Source: Streptosporangium sandarakinum (GTDB taxonomy: Bacteria > Actinomycetota > Actinomycetes > Streptosporangiales > Streptosporangiaceae). Taken from it: a stretch of DNA of 64,000 nucleotides. Below the pieces are notes generated by a model. It saw only the letters and a list, made by a program, of their open reading frames with translations. It ran no database searches and was not told the DNA's origin. This document shows positions 50,587-59,250 of this stretch, one piece after another. Where the stretch lies: positions 496,001-560,000 of the forward strand of contig NZ_JACCCO010000001.1 in assembly GCF_013409935.1 (NCBI RefSeq), in the 5' to 3' direction. The translations under genes and the position numbers were made by a program. The first letter of the stretch is position 1. Every line of letters starts with the position of its first letter.

Positions 50587-52659
50587 ATGAAGGACGCCCG
50601 GATCGACCTCTGCAGCGGTCTGGCCCTGGAACTCTTCGACCCGGCCCCGGTCGGGGTGGCGGTCAGCAGGGGCCCGGACCATCGCCTGGTGTACACCAAC
50701 GCCGCCTTCCGGGCGGCCTTCGGCGACCGCCCGCTGAACGTGCCCGCACATGAGGCCTTCGCCGACCTGGCCGAGCGTGACTCCTACATCGCGATGCTGG
50801 ACCGGGTCATACTGAACGGGCAGCAGGTGAACATCACCGAGGGCCGGGCCACCATGTCCTTCGCCGGCACCGGTCCGCAGGAGCGTTTCTTCAACTTCAG
50901 CATGTCGGAGATCGACCTCGCCGACGGCGAGCGCGGGGTGCTGCAGGTGTCCGTGGAGGTGACCGAGCAGATCGTCGCCTCGCGGTGGATCGACGCCCTG
51001 TCGGAGGAGCGGCGCCGCCTGCTGCGGCGCTACCGCAACCTGGGGCGGGTCGGCACCCAGATGCTCTGGGTGACCGGGGCCGACGGCCGCGTCATCGAAC
51101 CGAGCCCGGGGTGGCAGAAGGTGACCGGGCAGTCGTGGGAGGAGTTCCACGGCGACGGGTGGCTCGACGTCGTCCACCCCGACGACCGGGACGAGACCGC
51201 CGAGTCGTGGGCCAAGGCGATCGGGGAGGTGCTCCCGCTGTGGGAGCACGTCCACCGGATCCGGCTGGCCGACGGGAGCTACCGGCACTTCAGCGCGCGG
51301 GCCGTGCCGGTGCACGAGGACGACCGCGTGGTCGAGTGGGTCGGCACCTGCGCCGACATCGAGCAGCAGTGGCAGCAGGAGCGGTACCGCGAGCTGCTGG
51401 GCCGCGCCTCGGCCGCCACCGCGGACATCACGCGCCTGGAGGAGATGCTCTCGGCGCTGGCGCACGTGATCGTGCCGGAACTGGCCGACGCGTGCGGCAT
51501 CTACCTGCTGCCGGAGTCACCGGACCGGCCGGTGGGCCCACCGCTCGTCTTCCGGCACGTCGCCGGCTCCGTACGGCCGGGCCTGCCCGGTCTGCCGACC
51601 GGGTACGAGGTGACGCTGGGCCCGGAGAGCGCGCTGGTGCGGGCGGTGCGCCGCCGCCACGTCGTGCGCCGCGAGTTCCCCCGCGGGGCGCCCCCGCCGG
51701 ACCTGCGGCTGGCGCCGGGCACCAGCAGATGGCTGGTCACCGCCGGGGCCACCAGCGTGGCGCTCGTCCCGGTCATCGTCGACGGGTTCGTGGCGGCGCT
51801 GGTGACCACCGCCACCTGCGGGGACCGCCCGGCGATCAGCGAGGCCGACGTCACCCTGATCAGCCAGATGCTCGACCACGCGCACGACGCGCTCAGCGGC
51901 GCCATGGAGTTCCAGCGCACCCAGCGGGTGGCGCTGGCTCTGCAGCGCAGCCTGCTGGCCGAGCCGCCGTTCGTCCCCGGCCTGCGGATCGTGGCCCGCT
52001 ACCGGCCGAGCCCGGCGGCCGCGGCGGTCGGCGGCGACTGGTACGACTGCTTCCTGCTGCACGACGGCACCCCCGTGCTGACGATCGGGGACGTCGCCGG
52101 CCACGACCTGCCCGCGGCCGTGACCATGGGCCAGATCCGCACCATGCTCAGGGGGCTGGCCGTGGACCGCGAGGAGCCGCCGGAGGAGATCCTGCGGCGG
52201 CTGGACAAGGCGATGGAGCTGTTGTGCGAGGACCAGACGGCCACCTGCGTGCTGGCCCGCGCCGAGCGGACGGAGACCGGCCGGTGGCGGCTGAACTACT
52301 CGATCGCCGGTCATCCGCCGCCGCTGCTGGTCGCCCCCGACGGCCGCGGGCGGTTCCTCGACGAGCCGCGCAGCCCGCTGCTGGGCATCACGAAGGACCT
52401 GCCGCGCCGCGGCGCCACCGAGCCGCTGCCCCCGGGCTCCACGCTCCTGCTCTACACGGACGGCCTGGTCGAACGCCGCGGCGAGGATCTCGGGATCGGG
52501 CTGAACCGGCTGCGGGACCACGCCAGGTCGCTCGCCGGCGAGCCTCTGGACGTCTTCTGCGACGAGCTGCTGGCCCGGCTGGTGGCCGACGGGGACGACG
52601 ACATCGCCATGATCGCGCTGCGGACCCCCCTCACAGCGGGAGAACGCCACCCGGTTTGA
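50587..52659 (+). CDS. PAS/GAF-domain SpoIIE-type protein serine phosphatase
   Basis: 690-residue PPM-type phosphatase. Two PAS domains come first (about 10-130, and 170-290 with VTGADGRVIEPSPGWQKVTG and the HPDDR motif), then a GAF-like domain (about 300-450) and the C-terminal SpoIIE domain with VGGDWYDCFLL, TIGDVAGHDLPAA, LYTDGLVERRGEDLG and DDDIAMIAL, which keep the metal-binding aspartates. Such proteins dephosphorylate anti-anti-sigma factors in stress sigma cascades. No kinase domain or cognate anti-sigma gene is adjacent. Start ATG 50587 follows GGGAGAG. It overlaps the convergent lrp gene by 29 bp. Confidence 0.93.
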   Translation: MKDARIDLCSGLALELFDPAPVGVAVSRGPDHRLVYTNAAFRAAFGDRPLNVPAHEAFADLAERDSYIAMLDRVILNGQQVNITEGRATMSFAGTGPQERFFNFSMSEIDLADGERGVLQVSVEVTEQIVASRWIDALSEERRRLLRRYRNLGRVGTQMLWVTGADGRVIEPSPGWQKVTGQSWEEFHGDGWLDVVHPDDRDETAESWAKAIGEVLPLWEHVHRIRLADGSYRHFSARAVPVHEDDRVVEWVGTCADIEQQWQQERYRELLGRASAATADITRLEEMLSALAHVIVPELADACGIYLLPESPDRPVGPPLVFRHVAGSVRPGLPGLPTGYEVTLGPESALVRAVRRRHVVRREFPRGAPPPDLRLAPGTSRWLVTAGATSVALVPVIVDGFVAALVTTATCGDRPAISEADVTLISQMLDHAHDALSGAMEFQRTQRVALALQRSLLAEPPFVPGLRIVARYRPSPAAAAVGGDWYDCFLLHDGTPVLTIGDVAGHDLPAAVTMGQIRTMLRGLAVDREEPPEEILRRLDKAMELLCEDQTATCVLARAERTETGRWRLNYSIAGHPPPLLVAPDGRGRFLDEPRSPLLGITKDLPRRGATEPLPPGSTLLLYTDGLVERRGEDLGIGLNRLRDHARSLAGEPLDVFCDELLARLVADGDDDIAMIALRTPLTAGERHPV

Positions 52660-53083
52660 GGGCCTTCATCGCGATCTGCGAGGTGAGCTTGTCCAGGCCG
52701 GGCAGACGGCCCAGCCGCTCCAGGCAGAGCTGGCTGTAGGCGTCCATGTCCGGCACGGCGACGCGCAGCACGTAGTCCGGGCGGCCGAACATGCGCAGGC
52801 ACTCCACCACGTCCTCGATCTCCATGACGGCGGCCTCGAACGCCGTGACGGTCTCGGCGTCCTGGCCCTCCAGCTCCACATAGGCCAGGACCTGGAATCC
52901 CCGCCCGACGGCCGCCGGGTCGAGGACGGCGCGGTAGCCGCTGATCACTCCCGACTCCTCCAGGTTGCGGACCCGGCGCAGGCACGGCGAGGGGGTCAGC
53001 CGGACCCGCTCGGCCAGCTCCTGGTTGCTGAGCCGCCCCTCCCGCTGGAGGAGGCTGAGAATTGCGCGATCGGTGACATCCAT
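52631..53083 (-). CDS. Lrp/AsnC-family transcriptional regulator
   Basis: 150-residue feast/famine regulator. The helix-turn-helix is at residues 4-45 (DRAILSLLQREGRLSNQELA, ERVRLTPSPCLRRVRNLEE), followed by the RAM/AsnC effector domain (LAYVELEGQDAETVTAFEAA, CLRMFGRPDYVLRVAVPDM). The ATG at 53083 begins the family fold; a long upstream frame is a shadow. It is divergent from the indolepyruvate oxidoreductase gene with 109 bp between, so it likely controls it in response to an amino acid. Confidence 0.95.
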   Translation of the reverse strand: MDVTDRAILSLLQREGRLSNQELAERVRLTPSPCLRRVRNLEESGVISGYRAVLDPAAVGRGFQVLAYVELEGQDAETVTAFEAAVMEIEDVVECLRMFGRPDYVLRVAVPDMDAYSQLCLERLGRLPGLDKLTSQIAMKALKPGGVLPL

Positions 53084-53122
53084 GGCAATAAATGTTAACC
53101 GACTAGCAATCCGGCATAAATC

Positions 53123-53151
53123 TTGACATCGCGTGCGCCGTAGCCTGGCAT
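53123..53151 (+). promoter_or_regulatory. Putative promoter of the indolepyruvate oxidoreductase gene
   Basis: A consensus TTGACA (53123-53128) is followed after 17 bp by a weak TGGCAT. The strong -35 with poor -10 would suit a regulated promoter. The upstream AT-rich part (TAAATGTTAACC, GCATAAATC) is a candidate Lrp-binding stretch. Confidence 0.45.
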
Positions 53152-53192
53152 AGCCTTGCCGCACCCTCAGCCACCGAAGATGGGACGGAAGC

Positions 53193-56100
53193 ATGACGAT
53201 CTTCGCCGACCCCCGAGAGGCGACTCCCGGCGACGGGCACCCCCGCGGCGAGGTTCGGGAGTTCATGACCGGCACGCAGGCCCTGGTTCGGGTGATCCTC
53301 GACCAGATGCGCGCCGACCGCGCCGCCGGCCTCGACACCGGCGCGATGGTGTCGGGATACCCCGGCTCTCCGCTCGGCGGCTTCGACCAGGAGCTCATCC
53401 GCTCCCGCCGGCTCGCCGAGGAGCTCGGCGTCGTGCACCGGCCCGGCCAGAACGAGGAGCTCGGCGCCACCGCCGCCTGGGGCAGCCAGCTCGTGCCCTC
53501 CCTCCCCCGGCCGCGCAGGACCGGCGTCCTCGGCGTCTGGTACGGCAAGGCCCCCGGCGTCGACCGCGCGGCCGACTCCCTGCGGCACGGCAACTTCGTC
53601 GGCGCCCACCCCGACGGCGGCCTGATCGCCTTCTGCGGCGACGACCCGGGCTGCAAGTCCTCCACGCTGCCGTCGGCCACCGAGACCGCGCTCGCCGCGA
53701 TGGGCATGCCCGTCGTCCACCCCGGCACCGTGCAGGAGCTGCTCGACCTGGGCCGGCACGCCGTCGCCGCCTCCCGCGCCAGTGGCCTGTGGGTGGCCGT
53801 CAAGGCCGTCTCCAACGTGGTGGACGCCACCGGAACGGTCGAGACCGGCCTGGACCGCATCGTCCCGGTCATGCCGGTCGTGGAGCACGAGGGCAGGCCG
53901 TACCGGCACGTCCCCGACGCGACGCTGCTCACCCCGTGGTCGCTGGAGATGGAGAAGACCCTGGTCGGGCCGCGCCTGGCGCTGGCCCGCGCCTACGCCA
54001 GGGAGAACGGCCTCAACCGGATCACCGCCGACCCCGACGGCGCCTGGCTCGGCATCGCCGCCTCCGGCACCGCCTACCACGACGTGCGCCAGGCGTTCCG
54101 CAGACTCGGCGTGGACCCGGCCGACCTCGGCGTGCGCCTGCTGAAGGTCGGCATGATCTGGCCGCTGGAGCCGGAGATCGTGCGGACCTTCGCCCGGGGC
54201 CTGACCGAGATCCTCGTCGTGGAGGAGAAGGCCCCGCTGCTGGAGGGCCAGATCAAGGAGATCCTGTACGGCACCGCCGACGCCCCGCGCGTCCTCGGCA
54301 AGCTCGACGACAACGGCGCCGTGCTCATCCCGCAGGCCGGGGCGGTGGACGCCGAGCTGGCCGCCAAGGCGGTCGCCTTCCGGCTGCGCCGCGGCGCCGA
54401 GGCCGGCGCGGCGGCCGGGCGGCTCGGCCCCGAGGTGCGCGAGCGGATCGACCAGGGTCTGGCGGTGATCTCCCGGCTGGCGCCGCTGAAGCTGCTCGGC
54501 CCGCAGCGCACGCCGTTCTTCTGCTCCGGCTGCCCGCACAACCGCTCCACCGCCGTCCCCGACGGCGCGCCGGTCGGCGCGGGCATCGGCTGCCACACGA
54601 TGGTGGTGATCAACCGCGAGGGCAAGGGCACGCTCACCGGCCTGACCCAGATGGGCGGCGAGGGCACCCAGTGGATCGGCCAGGCGCCGTTCACCGACAC
54701 CCCGCACATCTTCCAGAACCTCGGCGACGGCACCTTCCACCACTCCGGTTCGCTCGCCATCCGCGCGGCCGTCGGCGCGGGCGTCAACATCACCTACAAG
54801 CTGCTCTACAACAGCGCGATCGCGATGACCGGCGGCCAGGTGATCACCCCGTCCCTGGCCGTGGCCGACCTGACCCGCTGGCTGGAGATCGAGGGCGTGC
54901 GCCGGGTGATCGTCACCACCGACGAGCCCGGACGCTACCGGGGCGTCAGGCTCGCCCGGATCGCCGAGGTGCGCGACCGCGCCGCGCTGGAGGACGCCCA
55001 GCGGGAGCTGGCCGCGGTCCCCGGCGTGACCGTGCTGATCCACGACCAGCAGTGCGCCGCCGAGAAGCGGCGGCTGCGCAAGAAGGGCGACCTGCCCGAT
55101 CCGGTCCGCCGGGTGGCGATCAACCAGCGGGTGTGCGAGGGCTGCGGCGACTGCGGCAAGAAGTCCGAGTGCCTGTCGGTGCTGCCGGTGGAGACCGAGT
55201 TCGGCCGCAAGACCGAGATCCACCAGTCGTCCTGCAACAAGGACTACTCCTGCGTCGAGGGCGACTGCCCGTCCTTCGTGACCGTCGTGCCCGGCGGGTC
55301 CGGCGGGAGGCGCGTGACCGCGCCCGTCCCGCCGGCGATGCCGGCGCCGGAGTTCCGCACCGGGGAGACCACCGTCCGGCTGGTCGGCATCGGCGGCACC
55401 GGCGTGCTGTCGGTGGCGCAGATCATCGGCCGGGCCGCGATGTTCGACGGCAAGCGCTCGCGCGGGCTCGACCAGACCGGCCTGGCCCAGAAGGGCGGCA
55501 CCGTCGTCTCCGACATCCTGATCTACGAGGGCGACGACGACCGGACCGGCCAGGCGGGCACGGCCGGGGTGGACGCCTACCTCGCGCTCGACCTGCTCGG
55601 CGCCACCGACCCGAAGAACCTCAAGGCCGCCGGCCGCGAGCGGACCGTGGCCGTGGTCTCCACCAGCCTGGCGCCCACCGGCTCGATGGTCGTGGACCCG
55701 TCGCGGCACGTCACCGACGTCGCCTCGCCGATCGGCGCGCTGGAGGCGCGGACCCTGCGCGAGCTGAACGTCTACCTCGACGCCGAGGAGGTCGCGCAGG
55801 CGCTGTTCGGCGACCACATGCCGGCCAACACGATCGTGGTCGGCGCGGCCTGGCAGCGCGGGCTCATCCCGCTGAGCCTGGAGGCGATCGAGCGGGCCAT
55901 CCGGCTCGGCGGCGGCAAGAGCGCCGACAGGACGGTCGCCGCCTTCCACTGGGGCCGCGCCGTCGTCGCCGACCCCGAGGCGGTGGCGCGGGCCGCCCGC
56001 CCGGACGTCCCGGCCGAGCAGCCGCCGAGCCCGGAGATCTCCCGGCTCGTGGACTCGGTCGCCGCCCCCGGCACCGAGCTGCACCGCCTGCTGTCGGTAC

Positions 56101-56735
56101 GGGTGCCCGACCTGGCCGCCTACCAGAACCCCCGCTACGCCACCCGCTACGCCGAGTCGGTCCGCGCGGTCCTGAACAGGGAGCGGGCCGCCATGGGCCG
56201 GGCGGCGGGCGAGGTTGCGGGCGTGGAGGCCGGCGAGGTGACGGGGTCCTTCCCCGTCACCGAGGCCTACGCCCGCCACCTGCACCGCCTGATGTCCTAC
56301 AAGGACGAGTACGAGGTGGCCCGGCTCCACCTCGACCCGGCGGAGCGGGCCAGGATCGCCGCGGAGTTCGGCCCCGGCGCGAAGATCTCCTACAACCTGC
56401 ACCCGCCGTTCCTGCGGGCCCTGGGCATGAAGCGCAAGATCCGCCTCGGCTCCTGGTTCGACCCGGCCTTCCGCGCGCTGTACGGCATGCGCGGGCTGCG
56501 CGGCACCACGTTCGACCCGTTCGGCCTGGCCGGGGTGCGCAGGGTCGAGCGGGAGCTGGTGGACGAGTACACCCGCGACGTGCACCGCGCCCTGGCCCGG
56601 CTGCGCCCGGACAACCTCGGCCTGGTCCGCGAGCTGGCCGAGCTGCCGGACGTGATCCGCGGCTACGAGGACGTCAAGCTGGGCAACGTCGCCACGTACC
56701 GGAAGCGGGCGGCGGAGCTGCTGGGCAGGATCTGA
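53193..56735 (+). CDS. Indolepyruvate ferredoxin oxidoreductase, fused alpha-gamma type
   Basis: 1180-residue single-chain thiamine-pyrophosphate enzyme that oxidatively decarboxylates aryl or branched 2-oxo acids to acyl-CoA with ferredoxin as acceptor. The N-terminal pyrimidine-binding domain has MVSGYPGSPLGGFDQE and GVWYGKAPGVDRAADSLRHG. The TPP/Mg-binding region is near CSGCPHNRST and GIGCHTMVV. A ferredoxin-like cluster region (about 645-690) has CEGCGDCGKKSECLS and CVEGDC. The gamma domain follows (GIGGTGVLSVAQIIGRAAM). The divergent Lrp regulator suggests a role in amino-acid catabolism. Confidence 0.94.
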   Translation: MTIFADPREATPGDGHPRGEVREFMTGTQALVRVILDQMRADRAAGLDTGAMVSGYPGSPLGGFDQELIRSRRLAEELGVVHRPGQNEELGATAAWGSQLVPSLPRPRRTGVLGVWYGKAPGVDRAADSLRHGNFVGAHPDGGLIAFCGDDPGCKSSTLPSATETALAAMGMPVVHPGTVQELLDLGRHAVAASRASGLWVAVKAVSNVVDATGTVETGLDRIVPVMPVVEHEGRPYRHVPDATLLTPWSLEMEKTLVGPRLALARAYARENGLNRITADPDGAWLGIAASGTAYHDVRQAFRRLGVDPADLGVRLLKVGMIWPLEPEIVRTFARGLTEILVVEEKAPLLEGQIKEILYGTADAPRVLGKLDDNGAVLIPQAGAVDAELAAKAVAFRLRRGAEAGAAAGRLGPEVRERIDQGLAVISRLAPLKLLGPQRTPFFCSGCPHNRSTAVPDGAPVGAGIGCHTMVVINREGKGTLTGLTQMGGEGTQWIGQAPFTDTPHIFQNLGDGTFHHSGSLAIRAAVGAGVNITYKLLYNSAIAMTGGQVITPSLAVADLTRWLEIEGVRRVIVTTDEPGRYRGVRLARIAEVRDRAALEDAQRELAAVPGVTVLIHDQQCAAEKRRLRKKGDLPDPVRRVAINQRVCEGCGDCGKKSECLSVLPVETEFGRKTEIHQSSCNKDYSCVEGDCPSFVTVVPGGSGGRRVTAPVPPAMPAPEFRTGETTVRLVGIGGTGVLSVAQIIGRAAMFDGKRSRGLDQTGLAQKGGTVVSDILIYEGDDDRTGQAGTAGVDAYLALDLLGATDPKNLKAAGRERTVAVVSTSLAPTGSMVVDPSRHVTDVASPIGALEARTLRELNVYLDAEEVAQALFGDHMPANTIVVGAAWQRGLIPLSLEAIERAIRLGGGKSADRTVAAFHWGRAVVADPEAVARAARPDVPAEQPPSPEISRLVDSVAAPGTELHRLLSVRVPDLAAYQNPRYATRYAESVRAVLNRERAAMGRAAGEVAGVEAGEVTGSFPVTEAYARHLHRLMSYKDEYEVARLHLDPAERARIAAEFGPGAKISYNLHPPFLRALGMKRKIRLGSWFDPAFRALYGMRGLRGTTFDPFGLAGVRRVERELVDEYTRDVHRALARLRPDNLGLVRELAELPDVIRGYEDVKLGNVATYRKRAAELLGRI

Positions 56736-56765
56736 CCGGCCCGCCCGCCTCGCGCGGGCGGGTGC

Positions 56766-56796
56766 GCGGGCCCCGGATCGGTGATCCGGGGCCCGC
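56766..56796. terminator. Bidirectional terminator hairpin
   Basis: GCGGGCCCCGGATC (56766-56779) and GATCCGGGGCCCGC (56783-56796) form a perfect 14-bp stem with a 3-nt loop, 30 bp after the oxidoreductase stop and before the convergent PfkB gene. Confidence 0.85.
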
Positions 56797-56830
56797 CGCC
56801 GTTCTCCGGGAGCCGCCGTCCCCGGTGCGC

Positions 56831-56876
56831 CGGCGGCTTCGGGCGGCACGGTCCGGCGGCTTCGGGCGGCACGGTC
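56831..56876. repeat. 23-bp tandem duplication
   Basis: Two identical 23-bp units (56831-56853 and 56854-56876) begin CGGCGGCTTCGGG and contain CGGCACGGTC; the second abuts the stop of the PfkB gene. This looks like a recent slippage duplication. Confidence 0.9.
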
Positions 56877-56883
56877 CGGCGGG

Positions 56884-57765
56884 TCAGGCGGCGCGGGACA
56901 GGAGGGCCGCCTCGTCGATGGGGCTCTCGTGGGTGCCGGCCACCGTACAGGCGTGCGCGCCGGCCAGGGTGCCCAGCCGGACCGCCTCGTCCAGGGGACG
57001 GCCGGACAGCAGGCCGTACAGCACGCCGGAGACGAACGCGTCGCCGGCGCCGTTGCTGTCGGCCACCGGGCCGGGCAGCGGGGCGGCGGGGACGTGCCGG
57101 AGGCCCCGCTCGTCGAGGACGTGGCAGCCCTCGGCGCCGGCCGTGCAGATCACCGTGGTGGCGCGGCCCCGGGCGAGGATGTCGCGCATGACCTCGTCCC
57201 GGCGGGAGCCCAGCGCCGCCTCCGACAGGAACACCAGGTCCGAGGAGTAGGCGAAGTCGCGGTGGTGGTCGTTCTCGCCGTCCCAGTCGTGCAGGTCGGT
57301 GGAGATCCGCGCGCCCTCCAGGTCGGGGTAGACGTGCCGGGCGAAGTCCACGATCGAGACGTGGACGTGCCGGGCCGCGCGCACCGCGGGCAGGTACAGC
57401 TCGCGGGGCAGCCGTTCGCCGGGCACCTGGCGCGGGTCGAACAGCGAGAGCCGCCGCCCGTCGGGGCCGACCAGCAGGACGCTGCGCCGGGTGCCCTGGG
57501 GGGCGAGCTCCCAGCCGAACTCCACCCCCGCGCCGGCCAGGTGGTCGCGGATGAGTCTCCCCTGCGGGTCGTCGCCGATCAGGTCGAACAGCTTGACCCT
57601 CAGGCCGAGGGCGTGACAGCCGAGCGCGACACCGCTGCCGGTGTTGCCGATCCGGTCGATCACCGGGGGGACGGCGTAGGTGTCGGCGTAGGGCAGGGGG
57701 AGCTGAGGGACGTAGGCGGTGGTGTCGACACCGGTACCGCCGATCACGACGACGTCATAGTTCAC
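56884..57765 (-). CDS. PfkB-family carbohydrate kinase
   Basis: 293-residue ribokinase-type sugar kinase. It opens NYDVVVIGGTGVDTTAYVPQ, then IDRIGNTGSGVALGCHALGL, and carries the C-terminal PfkB signature DSNGAGDAFVSGVLYGL with the catalytic Asp. The substrate could be a sugar or nucleoside; the neighbourhood of LacI regulators and a GH13 glucosidase favours a sugar. Start GTG 57765. It lies downstream of, and on the same strand as, the LacI gene at 57911 and may share its transcript. Confidence 0.9.
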   Translation of the reverse strand: MNYDVVVIGGTGVDTTAYVPQLPLPYADTYAVPPVIDRIGNTGSGVALGCHALGLRVKLFDLIGDDPQGRLIRDHLAGAGVEFGWELAPQGTRRSVLLVGPDGRRLSLFDPRQVPGERLPRELYLPAVRAARHVHVSIVDFARHVYPDLEGARISTDLHDWDGENDHHRDFAYSSDLVFLSEAALGSRRDEVMRDILARGRATTVICTAGAEGCHVLDERGLRHVPAAPLPGPVADSNGAGDAFVSGVLYGLLSGRPLDEAVRLGTLAGAHACTVAGTHESPIDEAALLSRAA

Positions 57766-57910
57766 CGTCCGATGATCCCATCCGCCGCCCGGCTCCCCGC
57801 CGGGGGTCTCCGCGCGGCACGGCCCGCCGGACTCGGGGCACGGCCGTCCGCCGGGAGACGTCCCCGCGGGAAGGCCCGCGCCGTACGGCCAGGCCCGCCG
57901 TACGCCGCGG

Positions 57911-58975
57911 TCAGCGGTTGACCAGGGGGCCCGAGCCGGTCGAGCCGCGCACGACCAGCTCGGCCTGGAACATCAGCTCGATGTGCCGGCCGCGGGCGCC
58001 GTTGATCTCCTCCAGCAGGGTCGCCACGGCGGCCGAGGCCATGGCGCCGATGGGTTTGCGCACGGTGGTCAGCGGCGGGTCGGTGAACGCGATCAACGGC
58101 GAGTCGTCGTACCCCACCACCGACACCTCCCCCGGCACCGACAACCCCCGATCCCGGCACGCCCGGATCGCCCCCAACGCCATCAGATCCGACGCGCACA
58201 CGATCCCCGTACACCCCCGCTTCAGCAACTGCGCCGCCGCCGCCTGACCCCCCTCCACCGAGAACAACGAATGCGAGATCAACTCATCGGCATCCGACAC
58301 CCCCAGCAACTGCGCCATCGCCTGCCGGAACCCCTCGATCTTCCGGATCACCGGCACGAACCGACCCGGCCCCACCGCCAACCCGATCCGCTCATGCCCC
58401 AGATCCACCAGATGCTGCACCGCCAACCGCGCCGCCGCACGATCATCCGGCGAGATGAACGGCGCGTCGATCCGGTCGCTGTAGCCGTCCAGGAGGACGA
58501 TCGGCAGGCCGCGCTCGCGCAGGCGGCTGTAGCGGTCCATTCGGGCGGTGGTGTCGGCGTGCAGGCCGGAGACGAAGATGATGCCGTCCACCCCCCTGTC
58601 GACGAGCAGTTCGGTGAACTCGTCCTCGGGCACGCCGCCGGGGAGCTGGGTGCACAGCACCGGGGTGTAGCCGTGCTGGGTCAGGGCCTTCTCGATCGCC
58701 TGGGCGAACACCGGGAAGATCGGGTTGTCCAGCTCCGGGGTGACCAGGCCGACCAGGCCGTTGCTGCGCTGGCGCAGCCGCTGCGGCCGCTCGTAGCCCA
58801 TCAGGTCGAGCGCGGTCAGCACGGCCTGCCGGGTGGTCTGCGACACGCCGGGCTTGCCGTTGAGCACCCTGCTGACCGTCGCCTCGCTGACCCCCGCCTG
58901 CGCGGCGACGTCGGCCAGCCGGACGCCCGCGCCGTCAGGGCGGGACCGGGAGGTCCGGTTGAGTTCACCCTCCAT
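57911..58975 (-). CDS. LacI-family transcriptional regulator (paralogue 1)
   Basis: 354 residues. The HTH is LADVAAQAGVSEATVSRVLN at about 19-38, then the hinge (RQRSNGLVGLVTPELDNPIF) and the periplasmic-binding-type sugar domain ending VRGSTGSGPLVNR. The start ATG 58975 is chosen because the fold begins soon after; the frame runs on to 59068. It is about 80 percent similar to the LacI protein at 61480-62532, and one segment is almost identical at DNA level. It is divergent from the ABC ATPase gene, so it may repress it as MalR-type regulators do. Confidence 0.94.
   Translation of the reverse strand: MEGELNRTSRSRPDGAGVRLADVAAQAGVSEATVSRVLNGKPGVSQTTRQAVLTALDLMGYERPQRLRQRSNGLVGLVTPELDNPIFPVFAQAIEKALTQHGYTPVLCTQLPGGVPEDEFTELLVDRGVDGIIFVSGLHADTTARMDRYSRLRERGLPIVLLDGYSDRIDAPFISPDDRAAARLAVQHLVDLGHERIGLAVGPGRFVPVIRKIEGFRQAMAQLLGVSDADELISHSLFSVEGGQAAAAQLLKRGCTGIVCASDLMALGAIRACRDRGLSVPGEVSVVGYDDSPLIAFTDPPLTTVRKPIGAMASAAVATLLEEINGARGRHIELMFQAELVVRGSTGSGPLVNR
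58058..58465. repeat. 408-bp tract shared with second LacI gene, copy 1
   Basis: Identical to 61627-62034 except at 58222 (T; C at 61791), which changes one residue (Lys versus Glu in QLL-K/E-RGC). Read on the coding strand, the tract uses TTG, GAT, CAT, GGG and GGT codons where the flanking parts of both genes use CTG, GAC, CAC and GGC. It encodes the core of the effector-binding domain. Confidence 0.97.
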
Positions 58976-59159
58976 TGGAGGTACCCCACCATGCCTCCGG
59001 AGTGGGCGCAACCCGGGTGCCCGACCGCCCGTCTCCTCACCGTCCACCGGATGCGCCGGGGGTCCCAACGATCTCCCCTTTCTCCGAAACCCACTTGTAA
59101 CACAACTTTCCGTCAGGGAAATTTGAAGTAACTAACAGATGTGCCTCTTCTCACCTTGT

Positions 59160-59173
59160 CTATGGACACATAG
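59160..59173. promoter_or_regulatory. Small palindrome, candidate LacI operator
   Basis: CTATG-gaca-CATAG is a perfect 5-bp inverted repeat 78 bp upstream of the ABC ATPase start, in a 275-bp divergent gap whose centre is AT-rich (59090-59180). TTGAAGTAACTAACAG at 59133 could carry a -35. The site is short, so the assignment is tentative; nothing else is seen in this gap. Confidence 0.3.
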
Positions 59174-59250
59174 GTAAGCCGCACGATGTACTACCTCATC
59201 GATCACAATGGCTGGATCCGGGCTACGCCGTCCGGGAGGAACGAGCGCGC

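Noticed and set aside
53103-56849. 1248-codon open frame on the minus strand opposite the indolepyruvate oxidoreductase gene
   Set aside because: A composition shadow of GC-rich coding sequence. Its translation is Arg/Gly/His/Val-rich without any domain, while the plus strand encodes a complete, recognisable enzyme.
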